Source: Argyresthia goedartella (taxonomy: Eukaryota; Arthropoda; Insecta; Lepidoptera; Argyresthiidae). Taken from it: 64,000 bases of DNA. The DNA is taken from NCBI GenBank assembly GCA_949825045.1, contig OX463808.1:32673674-32737673 (forward strand), written 5' to 3'. Positions 31,651 through 42,409 of the stretch are shown piece by piece. The notes below the pieces were generated by a model that was not told the DNA's origin, made no database searches, and was given only the letters and a program-made list of their open reading frames with translations. Position 1 is the first letter of the stretch; every line of letters starts with the position of its first letter. Made by a program: the position numbers and the translations under genes.

Positions 31651-32805
31651 AATCATAAAATGAAAAAAAACTCTATTTCCTGAATGCTTCTTTACCAAAT
31701 TACAAATACTTAAATAGTAATATTCCACAAAATGTATGGACCGAAACCGAAAAATAAAGCATTAAACTAAGCTAATTCTTACTAAAAATAGAGGTTTATG
31801 TTTCTTTGATTGGTGGCCTAGGTACAGACGTGAAAATAATTAGGGTCAAAGCTTATCTTATAAGATAAGTAATTTACTAGTAACAAATACAACATTGTAG
31901 GTAGAACTGACAGTCTAGACTTATAGAAACTAAGTTTATTATTTTACCAATGCAATTTGCAATGCTGCAATGCTGTTTGGATGCCGCGAGGATATCAATC
32001 TGAAGCTAAATAAATCTAAAATAAGGACCACTAACGCCAAAACTTCCTGAATTGCCAAGCTGAAAAGCATAGGACCCAAGGATTACTGCTCACAAACCTT
32101 AGACTGCACCGAGTTCCCCCAAAAAATAAATTACTTGCTAGTTTAGGAAACAAATGATTGTGGATGGGAAAGTCGAAAGCAGAACGTTTGACTCCGGAAC
32201 ATTGTTTGGACTAGTTATGAGATAAACATACTGACAAGTCCTTACCCCTCTAAGGAAAGCCTTAAAAGAGGGGGCACAAAGAAGGTCCCGTTTGTTTGTT
32301 TTTTTGCTTACATCTCGAACGCGATGAGTCATAGGAAATTTTGTTTTGCGAGGGTCATGCCAAAATAAATTAGATACTCCATGCTCATTTGATTGTTACT
32401 GGCCAGTTATACACCATCGTGGAGGCTGATTAAACAGCTATAAATTTAAAAATGGAATACTCTGGAAATCTGCGCAGTTTTTTTTCGATTGAATTCAGGA
32501 ATTTGCGGTTACAATGGAACTTAGTCGAGGGGACTTTCGAGTTACGATATATTATGACTTTAAAAAAAATTTTAAGCCCCAAGAATATTTTGAACTTTTA
32601 ACCACGAATTTTGGTGAGTCTGCTTGCTCTCGTGCAACTGTCTTTAATTGATTTGCGGGATTTAAAGGAGGGCGGGAGAGTTTTGAAGATGAGGCGAAGT
32701 CAGGGCGACCGCCAACCGCAGTTACTCAAGAAAATGTGCAAGCCGTGGAAAAACTATCAGTGAGAACCGACGAATTACATACGTAGAGCTTCAGCGAGAT
32801 CTATA

Positions 32806-33105
32806 ATAATAATAATAATACCTTTGACACCATTTACACAGATTGATCTGTACCCAAACTAGGATTCCCTGTTTCTTGGGAGACAACGATACACATACTT
32901 ATATAGATAAATTTATATTTATGTTTGTACCCTAGTCATGGTTGTTTATCTATCTATCTAGATAAACAACCATGACTAGGGTACAAACATCCGTTCTCAT
33001 AAAACAAGCATTTGCCCCCACCGGAACTCGAATCCGGGACCCTTGGTTTCGTAAGCAGCGTCACTGCCGACTAAGCCATTCGGGTCGTCACATGTAGGCA
33101 TAGGA
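32806..33105 (-). mobile_element. SINE family S2 inserted in the mariner
   Basis: Minus-strand SINE: a tRNA-like head at about 33095-33020 (A-box TGGCTTAGTCGG, B-box-like GGATTCGAGTTCC), a body, and an (ATT)n tail at 32806-32822. It splits the mariner transposase between ELQRDL and GSAALQ. A second copy of its 3' end is at 6836-6945. The body carries the palindrome at 32921-32990. Confidence 0.75.
32921..32990. repeat. perfect 70-bp palindrome (32-bp arms, 6-nt loop)
   Basis: The arms 32921-32952 and 32959-32990 are exact reverse complements, with loop TCTATC. The arm begins ATGTTTGTACCCTAGTCATG. The plain SINE copy at 6836-6945 does not include this part, so it is either an inverted duplication inside the SINE or a tiny foldback insertion. 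Confidence 0.95.
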
Positions 33106-34032
33106 TCAGCAGCACTGCAAACCATAATTTATGGACAACTGTCCCTCCAGAAGCGTTGTTCGAGATGAGTGCCGCATAAACTCAACGATTTTCAGAAAGA
33201 ACGCTGCGTGGATTTTTGTAAATTTATGATAAATAAATTCGACGCTGGCGAGAAGAAAACTGTATATGATATACTGACAGGTGACGAAACATGGTTGTAT
33301 AACTACGGTCATGAAACAAAGCGGCAGTTAACGGTATGGCGCTTTGAAAATGAACCGTCTCCAACAAATTTTCGCCGAGCACGAAGCACACAGAAACAAA
33401 TGGTTGCCTCATTTTTCTGCGAGAAAGGCATATTGCGACTGTAGTGCTAGAGGATCAAAGAAAATTCAACTCAGAATGGTATGTGACAGTTTGTGCTCCA
33501 AAAGTTTTTTTAGCTTGGTGTGACAAGCGGCCAAAGTCAGGGACCCAGCACCTGATCTGGCACCACGACAACGCCGCCCCGCACACTTCTGCCAGAACAC
33601 TCGACTATTTTAGTTCGAAAAATGTTACTATACTTCCTCACCCGCCATATACTTCTGACCTGGCACCCTGCGATTTAAAAATGTTTCCGAAAATTAAAGA
33701 AAAATTTAAAGGAAATCGATTTGAAACCAAAGAATTTGCCCTAGCTGCCTATAATTATGAAATGTCTGAGGTACCCAAAGAAGAATGGTCATTGTCATTT
33801 TCCATGTGGTTTAGCCGGATAAAAAAGTGTAGTATACGTGCTCACGGTGAATACTTCGAAAAAATAGATAGCAATAATAAAGAAAAAACTTTTTAGTCTT
33901 TGAATACGTAATTTATTTTGGCATGACCCTCGTATTCATCAATGAAAGCTGATTAAATTTTGTACAACTACTACTACTTTGATTCTAAACACCTTTTACC
34001 TATTCCCAATCGTTGTATAGAATCTAGGCTAT

Positions 34033-34862
34033 GAAAGAAAGAAAGAAAGATACATTTATTCACAAACACACAGGACACCCATATTAAACAATAAAATAAA
34101 CAAAAAACAGATAAAACATGAAATAAGTGTGTCTCTGCGGCGGTGAACCGGACGCTGGCTCAGCATTATGCTGAGGTGTCTGACACCTAGAACGCTGATT
34201 TTCAGCCAGCACCGTCGGTGACTCACAGAAACGTCATACAAACGGAATATATAAATATACCTAAATTATTGGGACAGGCGAAAGAGAAATGAACATAAAT
34301 TCAAAGTGTGATAATAATGTACACACTACCTAGATGCAGCTTCATTAATATATTATTTACAGTAAAAATTAAAAACAAAACCAGTTAAAAAAATAAATGC
34401 AATTGGCATATTTATTGGTGTCCAGTGCTGGGGGTTAGGTTCATTTCTGGAGCGTCAACAAATAGCCTTTAAGCTTAAAGGTGTATCTGCTAAGCGCCCC
34501 TTGGATAGGAGGAGGGATATCATTCCAGCACTTAGACGCCGCAAACTTGAAACTACCTATGAAAGCAGCAGTTCGGTGCATAGGTATAATGGCCATTGCC
34601 TTGAACCTGCGCGCACTTTTGGACCAAATCAGTTTATGAAAAAGGAAGGGTTTCGTGTCTTACCACCCCGAACAGCAGAGTGGCCAAGTGCAGGCGCCGG
34701 CGGCGTGCAGGCATGTTAAGTAAGTTAGCGGCGTTCAAGTATGGAGTGATGTGGGACCGGGGAGGGACTCTGAAACAAAAACGAGCACATGCGTTCTGCA
34801 CTTGTTGTATGAGCCTCTTGGAACGACCAGTAATGCACCCGTCATACACGACATCACAATAG
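34033..34862 (-). mobile_element. 5'-truncated CR1/jockey-group retrotransposon, 3' end
   Basis: Minus-oriented: a (GAAA)n tail complement at 34033-34050, a 3' UTR with TTTCAGCCAGCACC, and a coding end at about 34849-34634 with QNACARFCFRVPPRSHITPY. The same block occurs in the elements at 24433-27647 and 56264-57262, so all three are one family or close relatives. Confidence 0.75.
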
Positions 34863-34865
34863 TTT

Positions 34866-35211
34866 AGATCCCCAACCAGTCCGCTCGTTTGAGAACTGAG
34901 TTCCCGACTAAAACCTCTGCAGACCTGGGGGTCCCACCCTTTCCAGGGAACCAGTTAACAATGCACCCCCTGCACCAACGCAGTGGCGGTAGGTTAGCAT
35001 CCTTAACCAGCAAGAGGTCACCAATATTAGGGGGGCTGGTTTGTCAGTCCACTTAAGGCGCTGTCAGACCGTTAACAGAGCGGATCAAGGCTGGCAGTCC
35101 CCTTCTGGAAACAAATCTGTCCAAGCATTAAAGGCCTCAGTAGACAGGTCAGCAACAAGCTCGAGATGAACCGCCTTGGTAGATAGACAAACAAACACGC
35201 AGAGGTACGCC
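34866..35211 (-). mobile_element. BEL/Pao integrase fragment
   Basis: Minus-strand translation gives AYLCVFVCLSTKAVHLELVA and DLSTEAFNAW, the Pao/BEL integrase core block. After a deletion it gives GDLLLVKDANLPPLRWCRG and FPGKGGTPRSAEVL, the typical integrase C-terminus of that group. Frames are broken. It abuts the retrotransposon fragment ending at 34862. Confidence 0.8.
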
Positions 35212-35744
35212 TTGTACTTACTTGCAGATGTCATAGGTAGTGGACGTGTTTTACTCCGTAATAACTGTTTTCTAAAATTCCTCTCCTAAATTCTAAATGG
35301 CTTATTTACGAAGTTGTTGTTCTATGTTACTTTCGCGAGTTCTTAACGAGAAGCCTCCACCTAGAAGGCGTGGCTAGAATGGGATGTAATGCTGTTTATT
35401 GTGAAGAGGACTCTGGCGGCGACTTTTTGAGTGATTGTGTCCACCCCTGAGTTGAAGATCTTTTTGTTTTTTTTTTGCTGGGATTTGATCCGGGGAACTC
35501 ATTGTTGCCTGACAAACTAAACACACGGCGAGTAGGTATACCTAATTCTGTAGAGCAAAAATAAACCAAAAGAAACCAAACCATCAACAAAAGTACAGAG
35601 CCACAAACTTAACTGTAGAACGGCGAAAGGGGAAACTACGGACGCCATTTTGAAAATGTCACTTCGCTGTCAGTTGTTGTATTGTGATGTTCAGTTGAGA
35701 GTCCATTAGTTTTTCCAATATTACAAGTATTTTGTTTGATAATC

Positions 35745-36500
35745 ATGCCGAAAGCAATCAAACTCGAAATTATTCTCAAAATGAAATTATTCTTTGATGC
35801 AGAAAAGCTGAAAAAAGCTCCAATAATACCGTTTGAAAAAGAACCAATAATTATGAGTTTATTTTTCTTTTAGGTATTGGTATATCAACAATTTATAAAA
35901 TTGTTGCAGAAGGTAAAACCGCTGTAGAAATGGGTACGAAAATAACCACACCAGGAAAATCGAGAAAAAGGACACGTGGCAAAATAAAAGTTGACAGTTT
36001 CGATCTAGGTTTGATCAAGCGAAAAGTGCATGAATTTTATGCGATTACAAGGGAATTACCAACGATTAATAAACTGTTTACTGTTCTAAAAGACGAAATA
36101 AATTTCCAAGGTAGCAGAGAAACACTTCGTAAATTGCTACGAACAATTGGCTTTCGTTTCCAAAAAACACAAAGCAATCGCAAGGATTTAACCGAGCGCA
36201 ATGATATTTCTGCGTGGAGAGCTAAATATTTGCAAGAATTAAATCAAAACGCTTTATTTACGAGACTTATATATATACATTCCTCATATACCACTAAAAA
36301 ATGCTGGCAAAGACAAGAAACAGATGGAGTTCTATAACCTGTATCTAATGGGCAACGTTTTATTATTGTTCATGCCGGAGGAGAAACGGGGTTTGTCCAA
36401 AACGCAGACCTTGTATTTAAATCAAATACCAAAAGTGGGGACTACCACGACGAAATTAATAACACAAACTTCAAAAATCAATCTTGAAGAACCATCTTTG
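35745..36500 (+). pseudogene. DDE_3 transposase gene, 5' part (interrupted)
   Basis: The ATG at 35745 is followed by MPKAIKLEIILKMKLFFDAE and, after a frameshift, GIGISTIYKIV (helix-turn-helix) and a long open stretch (35930-36337) with RETLRKLLRTIGFRFQKTQS. The DE-T block that normally holds the first catalytic Asp is lost near 36265. FIIVHAGGETGFVQNADLVF continues in another frame. A LOA retrotransposon interrupts the gene at 36500, exactly within the segment EEPSLVVMDNAPYHS. Confidence 0.85.
36489..36500 (+). repeat. 12-bp target-site duplication, left copy
   Basis: GAACCATCTTTG at 36489-36500 is repeated at 42501-42512. The pair defines the ends of the LOA element at 36501 and 42500. Confidence 0.95.
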
Positions 36501-37188
36501 AGGGTGTTCTGAGCGACTACCTCCTAGTGTGGGGGTGCTGAAGTGATGCAGAAGGATACGTCCGCCTGCATAACTTCTGCTTCTTCCTGGTGCACCCTGG
36601 TAACAGCGGCTAGTGACTGGTCCCCGGACCTCTTACTAGCCGATGGCTAAAAGTAGCTCCGGTTCTGTCGGTTAAAGTGGGTGTACCCGGCAGACTATCT
36701 ACACTCACCTGCATCTTGTGGTCTGCGCAGTTGACCACCGTAGGCCAGGATGAAGGGGTCCTGGGGGGTTGAGCCGAGCGTTGCTGTGGATTTAGCTTCG
36801 TAAGGCAACACGCCCTCTTTGGCCTGGATTTCAGGCAAAACGGTAGCCTCGCCCGTAGCCGCGGGTTGGGGTAACGGCCAAGTGTCCCGTCAGAGGGCCA
36901 CGGCTAGGGGCGTAGGGTCCGCTAAGGCGTCAGTCATAGCGGAGGGATGGGTCATGCTGACGGGGTAAGCTTCGGTGACTACGGCGGTGGGACCATGTCG
37001 CTGACACCTTGGTTCCCATCGTCCACAGAAGCGAGCTCCCGATGTCGCGCCAAGTACCAGCCCTATGCTCCTATATCTACTCGGTACTCCTAGCGACTGA
37101 AAGCTGTTCCAAGCGAGTAGGCGCTCCCAATTGTGCGGGCTCCGTGGAGGGTGGGAAATCGAGTAGACGAATCTCTATACATTTGGCC

Positions 37189-38808
37189 ATGGATCGTGTC
37201 AGGTCAAAAAACCCATCTGGAACGCTTCCAGCGGTGAAAACCGCAAGCGTCTCCAAACAGGTGCGAGAATCTGCCTCGGCAGATCCTCAAGCCTCAACTG
37301 GGCGCACTGCCACCATCAGTGACCTACCGGTGCAAACCGGTAGTGATTCCACTGTGGAGGTTAGCTACAAAAAGCCCGAAAGTGAGTCGAGAGGCAGGGC
37401 CACGGGGCAACCCGGTGCGCGGAGCCATTCGACAAACATCGCCGAGCATTTCGCCAGCGCCTGGACGACGGTTGGTCGAAAGGGTAAACCACCCAAGCAA
37501 TCTTTGCAAGGGAAGGGCCCATCGACTAAACGTCCAGATACGGTGCAAACCGGACCAGGGCGTAAGGGGAATCGTCGGTGGAAGAAAAAACAGCGTTTGG
37601 CTGCCACATCGGCCGCTGCCGGCGTAGATGGGGTTCCATCTGCCACGGTGACGACCGATGGCGGTCCCGCTGTTAATACAGCTGGAGCTGCGGGTAAGGT
37701 GACCGGCTCCCGTGGTGTCAAAGGGGCAACCCTAGACTCAAACGGGGCTAAACCTACCGTAGCGTTCTCTGGTGGTCCAACTTCTAACAAGAAGTTGAAA
37801 TCTGCCAAGAGATCCGGCAAAAACGAGCGCGCGGCTGCTAAGAGGGCTCGACTAGAGGATAGCATTTCTCCTCGAGTGGAGCCTAAAAAGCAGTGCACGG
37901 AAGCGCGCAGAGCTGGGGTCACCTATGCTCAGAAGGTGAAATCTGACCAGTACATCGCCGTAACTGACGTCGCTACTGGTCATATTTCACAGGATCTGTC
38001 AACGCTCATCCTCAACGAGATTGATGACAAAATCTTGAGGGAAGCGTTGGCGGATCCGAGCAAGGAAAACCCCAAATTCGGTGGCAAGCCTCGTTACGAG
38101 GACGGCCACCTTAAACTGTTCGTGGAGGACGAGTACTCCCTGAACTGGCTGCGGGAGTGTGTCTCCGGTGTGTCTACACCATCCAACGTACAGTTGGTGG
38201 TGAAACGCCAATCGGAGATGGTCCGCGGGGTTCGATGTGGGGTGCTCATACCCAACGAACGAGGCAAGTGGAAGTCTGCGCCCGACGTCGGCGTAGTCCT
38301 CCACTTTATGAACAAGTGGGCACAGGTTGACCGATGGCTCCTCCAGAAAGTGGATGAGCAGCAGGACAACCTGTTTCTCATCACAGACGTCCCTGAAGAT
38401 GTGGTGCCGACCCTGCTGGGAAGGGGCAGACAGCTCCTTTTTGGTAGTGGTTCGGTCTACCTCAAATTTCAGGGACCCGGTGGGAAATTTGTGAAGGAAC
38501 CACCGGTGGTAGCGCAGACCAGCTCTAAGCTGGTCATCACTGGGGTTTCATCAAGAACAGCCAAGCCCCAGAGTTCCACTCCAGAGCGGCAGCAAACAGG
38601 CCCCGATGCAGTCGGGGAAAGTTCTGCTGCTCAACCGCAGGACGAGCACGCGCACTGGGAGGCCATGCTGCTTGGTGAAGGCGATGAGCCAGAACCAGCA
38701 GTGGTGCCCTCTGAGGGCGAGGAGCTGTCCATGCGGCTGGAGGAGGAACTCGTCTTGGAGGTGGAGGAGGGGTTGACCAAAAATGGCGTCCCTCTCCCGC
38801 GATTGTAA
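37189..38808 (+). CDS. LOA element ORF1 (gag-like, DUF4780)
   Basis: The open frame extends from 37009 without ATG at its start. In-frame ATGs are at 37042 and 37189; the latter (GCCATGG) has the better context and gives about 539 residues starting MDRVRSKNPSG. The N-terminal half is basic and low-complexity (RKGNRRWKKKQRL). The C-terminal half, from about KVKSDQYIAVTDVATGH through LVVKRQSEMVRGVRCGVLI, has the DUF4780 layout found in ORF1 of LOA-type elements. No CCHC knuckles. It is thought to bind element RNA. The last 26 nt overlap ORF2. Confidence 0.85.
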   Translation: MDRVRSKNPSGTLPAVKTASVSKQVRESASADPQASTGRTATISDLPVQTGSDSTVEVSYKKPESESRGRATGQPGARSHSTNIAEHFASAWTTVGRKGKPPKQSLQGKGPSTKRPDTVQTGPGRKGNRRWKKKQRLAATSAAAGVDGVPSATVTTDGGPAVNTAGAAGKVTGSRGVKGATLDSNGAKPTVAFSGGPTSNKKLKSAKRSGKNERAAAKRARLEDSISPRVEPKKQCTEARRAGVTYAQKVKSDQYIAVTDVATGHISQDLSTLILNEIDDKILREALADPSKENPKFGGKPRYEDGHLKLFVEDEYSLNWLRECVSGVSTPSNVQLVVKRQSEMVRGVRCGVLIPNERGKWKSAPDVGVVLHFMNKWAQVDRWLLQKVDEQQDNLFLITDVPEDVVPTLLGRGRQLLFGSGSVYLKFQGPGGKFVKEPPVVAQTSSKLVITGVSSRTAKPQSSTPERQQTGPDAVGESSAAQPQDEHAHWEAMLLGEGDEPEPAVVPSEGEELSMRLEEELVLEVEEGLTKNGVPLPRL

Positions 38809-41800
38809 AATCCTCCAAGCCAACCTCCAACACAGCCAAACTGCAACGGCCCAGTTAAGACGCTGGTTGGGGGCAAACAGCACTGCCGTGGCTCTGATCC
38901 AGGAGCCGTGGATCAACCGCGGTAGCATTCGAGGGCTCGCCAATTTGAGAGGTAAGCTTTTCGGTACAACTGATCACGATAACCCTAGAACGTGCATCAT
39001 AACTACTAACAACATCCCAGCACAGCCATTAACAGAGTTCTGTTCCAGGGACCTGTGTGCCATAAGGCTGCAACTGCCCGACACAGCTAGGTGCCGCGAG
39101 CTCGTGGTGGCCTCCGCCTACATGCCTGCGGAGGACAACCCGCCTCCACACGACCTGTGCCGGCTGGTGGACCACTGCGAGAAGTCGGGCCTCCAGCTCA
39201 TCGTTGGGGCCGACTCGAACGCGCATCACCCACTGTGGGGCATGCCAGATATGAACAGCAGAGGTAAGACACTTGTTGAATACCTATTTACTACAAACCT
39301 CAATGTGCTTAACATAGGTTCTGAACCAACTTTTGTTACCAAGCGGAGCAGAACTATCGTTGATATTACCCTGGCAACGGCGGACATATCCGACGACGTT
39401 GGGGGCTGGCATGTGTCCAACGAGGCGTCATGCTCTGATCATCGATGGATACGCTTCGAGATCAACGCAGCGTTCTCCCCAACTGTCCCTAAGAGAAACC
39501 CACGCAAGACTGACAGAACCAGGTACAGAGCTATCCTAGGTGAAAGACTTGCTTGGGCTGAGACTCTACCAGATCCGGAGGGACCCGAACAAATCGAACA
39601 ACAGGTAACAGATTTTACAAATACTTCAATAGACTGCTACCATTCCACTTGCCCGCTTAGCACACCAGCGCCTACCAACATCAAGGGGCAGCCTTGGTGG
39701 GGTCCTGATCTAGATAGGATGCGTGCTAAGATCAGAAGACTGCTAAACAGGGCGATGAACACCAGTGCTGATGAGGATTGGGACAACTATAAAGATGCCA
39801 AATCCAAGTACAAGAAACGACTACGGTTCAAAAGCAGCAACTCATGGAGGAAATTCTGCAGCGACATTGAAACCGTTGATCAAGCAAATCGGGTAAGGCA
39901 AATACTAGCTCAACAAGGTAACTCCAGGCTAGGGTCGCTTAAAAAACCCGATGGAACATATACCTCTTCCACCACAGAAACACACAGTCTCTTGTTGGAA
40001 ACTCACTTTCCCGGAAGTAGAACTATTCAAGAGATTGTGTGGCCGGAAGAGGTTCACCATGAAGCTGTCGACCACTTAGACATAACTAATAATATTATCA
40101 CTGCTGACAAGGTGAGATGGGCCATTAATAGCTTTAAACCTTTTAAATCAGCAGGACCAGATGGAATCTTCCCAGCACTTCTACAGTGGGGTGGGGAACC
40201 CGTCATCAATATAATGGTCCGAATCATGAAAGCATGTCTTAGATTCGGATACGTTCCCAAAAGGTGGAGAGTAGTAAACGTAATTTTCATACCGAAGCCA
40301 GGAAGGAGCGACTACACTAACGCTAAATCTTTCAGGCCGATTAGTCTCACCTCGTTCTTGCTTAAAACTCTCGAACGTTTGTGCGAGAGACACCTGAGAG
40401 ATGGAGCGTTAAAACATATACCCTTACACAAGAATCAGCATGCATATAGTTTGGGTAAGTCTACTGAATCGGCTCTCCATGCAGTTGTATCCACAATTGA
40501 AGAGGCGATTCAAAACAAATGCATCTGTCTTGGAACTTTTATTGATATAGAAGGTGCCTTTGACAAGACGCAGTATAGCAGTATAAGTGCATCTCTAACA
40601 AGGCATGGGGTGTCAACAGCTGTAAACAACTGGGTCACAAACATGCTTAACAAACGTATCGTGCGTCTAGCTGGAGAGTCCCTATCGGCGGAGGTAGTGC
40701 GGGGATGCCCGCAGGGAGGAGTGCTCTCCCCGCTTCTGTGGAATCTGGTCATTAACGACCTGATTACCAAGCTTAACGCTAATGGATACTACACCTTAGG
40801 ATACGCCGACGATTTGGTAATCCTCATCACAGGTAAATTTGCGAGCACAGTATGCAACCTTAAACAAACAGCTCTTCGCATCGTGGAGCGCTGGTGTTTA
40901 GAATATGACCTGGCGGTTAACCCAACAAAAACGGTAATGGTCATGTTCACTAACAATAGGGCTCTTGGTAGGTATACCCTACCTAAGCTCTTTGGAACGG
41001 AACTCCAGCTAGCAACTGAGGTGAAGTACCTGGGCATAACCTTGGACAGCAAGCTCAACTGGAGTAGCCACATCGACAACAAACTAAAGAAGGCGAGTAT
41101 TGCTTTCTGGCAGTGTCGGAGAATGGTGGGGAAAAAGTGGGGACTTTCTCCCAACATCATTCTTTGGCTGTACGTAACGGTGATCCGTCCTCTTGTCTGC
41201 TACGGAGCTGTGGTGTGGTGGACCAGGACCAAACTAACCACAATGGTAAGCAAACTCCAAAGCTTCCAAAGGCTGGCCTGCATGGCTATCACAGGTAGTA
41301 TGAGAACTACTCCAACAGCAGCAATGGAGGCCATGCTGTGTCTTCCGCCACTCCAGCTGTATATTAAGCAGGAGGCCGCGTCATCTGCGGTGAGACTCAA
41401 CACCTTAGGACTTTGGAGGAAAAACAGGACCTCACACACCGCCATCCTAGGGGAAGTTTACAAAAAATTTCCCATCTCTATGGCTTGCAGTGACAGAATC
41501 TCTAAACAATTTTTTTTTGACAAAAAATACAATATACAGTTACATGAAGACCATCGGGTTGAGGGGCTCGACGTTAAAGAGCTCAGAATTTTTACCGATG
41601 GTTCAAAAACTGAAGCAGGCACTGGTTCAGGCACCTTCTCGGAGGACCTAAACATCAAGATAGCCATTCCACTGGGTGCCCATAATACTGTCTTTCAAGC
41701 TGAATGCATGGGCATCATCTCGGCCGCTAATGCCATAGCATCGAGAAAGGTAAGAGATTCCTCCATTCGAATCCTCTCGGATAGCATGGCCGTCCTACAA

Positions 41801-42409
41801 GCCCTAAATAGTAACACTATTAACTCAGGGCTAATCTACGAGTGTCACAAACGACTAATGGAGGTATGTCAACACAACCGCGTAATCCTTCAATGGATAA
41901 AAGGACAAAGCGGATCAAGAGGTAACGATGCAGCGGATGAGTTGGCGCGTAAAGGATCTAGCTTGACAGCGTATGGTCCCGAACCTATCATCCCTCTTCC
42001 CTTCAAGATGGTACGCTCATTTCTGAGAGAGTCGATCAGGAATGATCATGCCACTCTTTGGACAAACCATGAGGAGTGCAGGCAGGCTAAGCTGGCCTTG
42101 CCGTCCCCTAGCGCTAGGCTGGCTAAGACCTTGCTTCGACTTAGTAGGCCGCGCATGCGACTGGTAACTGCAGCACTTACTGGCCATGGTTTCTTTAATA
42201 AACATCTATATGTCCTAGGTGTTACCGACAGCCCCCTTTGCAGAGCCTGCTTGGAGGCAGAAGAAACGGCTGCTCACGTCCTCATGGAGTGCACAGGAGT
42301 AGCGGACTACAGGGCTAAACACCTCGGTCAATCGAGGGACCTTCCAGGGATAGTCGGTAACGTAAAGGGCCTACTGGCGTTCCTGGAGGAGTTGGGTTGG
42401 CTCGAATGA
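38783..42409 (+). CDS. LOA element ORF2 (endonuclease, reverse transcriptase, RNase H)
   Basis: 1,208 residues from ATG 38783, one frame forward of ORF1 and overlapping it by 26 nt. Domains in order: APE-type endonuclease (about 1-220: QANLQHSQ, ALIQEPW, VGADSNAHHPLWG, SDHRWIRF) and RT (about 430-720: SAGPDGIFPALL, FRPISLTSF, GCPQGGVLSPLLWN, the active-site YADD near 674). RNase H follows (about 932-1060: IFTDGS, FQAECMGI, LSDSMAVL, GNDAADELA; all four acidic residues present), then a C-terminal CRACLEAEETAAHVLMEC knuckle near 1151. Length and order fit intact LOA/I-group ORF2. It would carry out target-primed reverse transcription in the nucleus. Confidence 0.93.
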   Translation: MASLSRDCKILQANLQHSQTATAQLRRWLGANSTAVALIQEPWINRGSIRGLANLRGKLFGTTDHDNPRTCIITTNNIPAQPLTEFCSRDLCAIRLQLPDTARCRELVVASAYMPAEDNPPPHDLCRLVDHCEKSGLQLIVGADSNAHHPLWGMPDMNSRGKTLVEYLFTTNLNVLNIGSEPTFVTKRSRTIVDITLATADISDDVGGWHVSNEASCSDHRWIRFEINAAFSPTVPKRNPRKTDRTRYRAILGERLAWAETLPDPEGPEQIEQQVTDFTNTSIDCYHSTCPLSTPAPTNIKGQPWWGPDLDRMRAKIRRLLNRAMNTSADEDWDNYKDAKSKYKKRLRFKSSNSWRKFCSDIETVDQANRVRQILAQQGNSRLGSLKKPDGTYTSSTTETHSLLLETHFPGSRTIQEIVWPEEVHHEAVDHLDITNNIITADKVRWAINSFKPFKSAGPDGIFPALLQWGGEPVINIMVRIMKACLRFGYVPKRWRVVNVIFIPKPGRSDYTNAKSFRPISLTSFLLKTLERLCERHLRDGALKHIPLHKNQHAYSLGKSTESALHAVVSTIEEAIQNKCICLGTFIDIEGAFDKTQYSSISASLTRHGVSTAVNNWVTNMLNKRIVRLAGESLSAEVVRGCPQGGVLSPLLWNLVINDLITKLNANGYYTLGYADDLVILITGKFASTVCNLKQTALRIVERWCLEYDLAVNPTKTVMVMFTNNRALGRYTLPKLFGTELQLATEVKYLGITLDSKLNWSSHIDNKLKKASIAFWQCRRMVGKKWGLSPNIILWLYVTVIRPLVCYGAVVWWTRTKLTTMVSKLQSFQRLACMAITGSMRTTPTAAMEAMLCLPPLQLYIKQEAASSAVRLNTLGLWRKNRTSHTAILGEVYKKFPISMACSDRISKQFFFDKKYNIQLHEDHRVEGLDVKELRIFTDGSKTEAGTGSGTFSEDLNIKIAIPLGAHNTVFQAECMGIISAANAIASRKVRDSSIRILSDSMAVLQALNSNTINSGLIYECHKRLMEVCQHNRVILQWIKGQSGSRGNDAADELARKGSSLTAYGPEPIIPLPFKMVRSFLRESIRNDHATLWTNHEECRQAKLALPSPSARLAKTLLRLSRPRMRLVTAALTGHGFFNKHLYVLGVTDSPLCRACLEAEETAAHVLMECTGVADYRAKHLGQSRDLPGIVGNVKGLLAFLEELGWLE

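Larger units (their letters stand above)
32349..33932 (+). mobile_element. mariner transposon, inactive, with perfect 24-bp TIRs
   Basis: The terminal inverted repeats 32349-32372 and 33909-33932 match 24/24 (outer end CGAGGGTCATGCC). Right TA target present, left one mutated. The transposase is broken but recognisable: the N-terminal part runs from an ATG near 32514 (GRESFEDEAKSGRPPTAVT). After the SINE insertion come LTGDETWLYNYG (33169-33444, first Asp), HHDNAAPHTSA (second Asp) and YTSDLAPCDLKMFP (third Asp). This is the DD34D pattern of mariner. A stop near 33442 separates two frames (33169-33444 and 33444-33896). Without the SINE it would be about 1.3 kb, the usual mariner size. Confidence 0.92.

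Noticed and set aside
33020..33095. tRNA gene on the minus strand
   Set aside because: This is the head of a SINE that splits a mariner transposase and ends in an (ATT)n tail.
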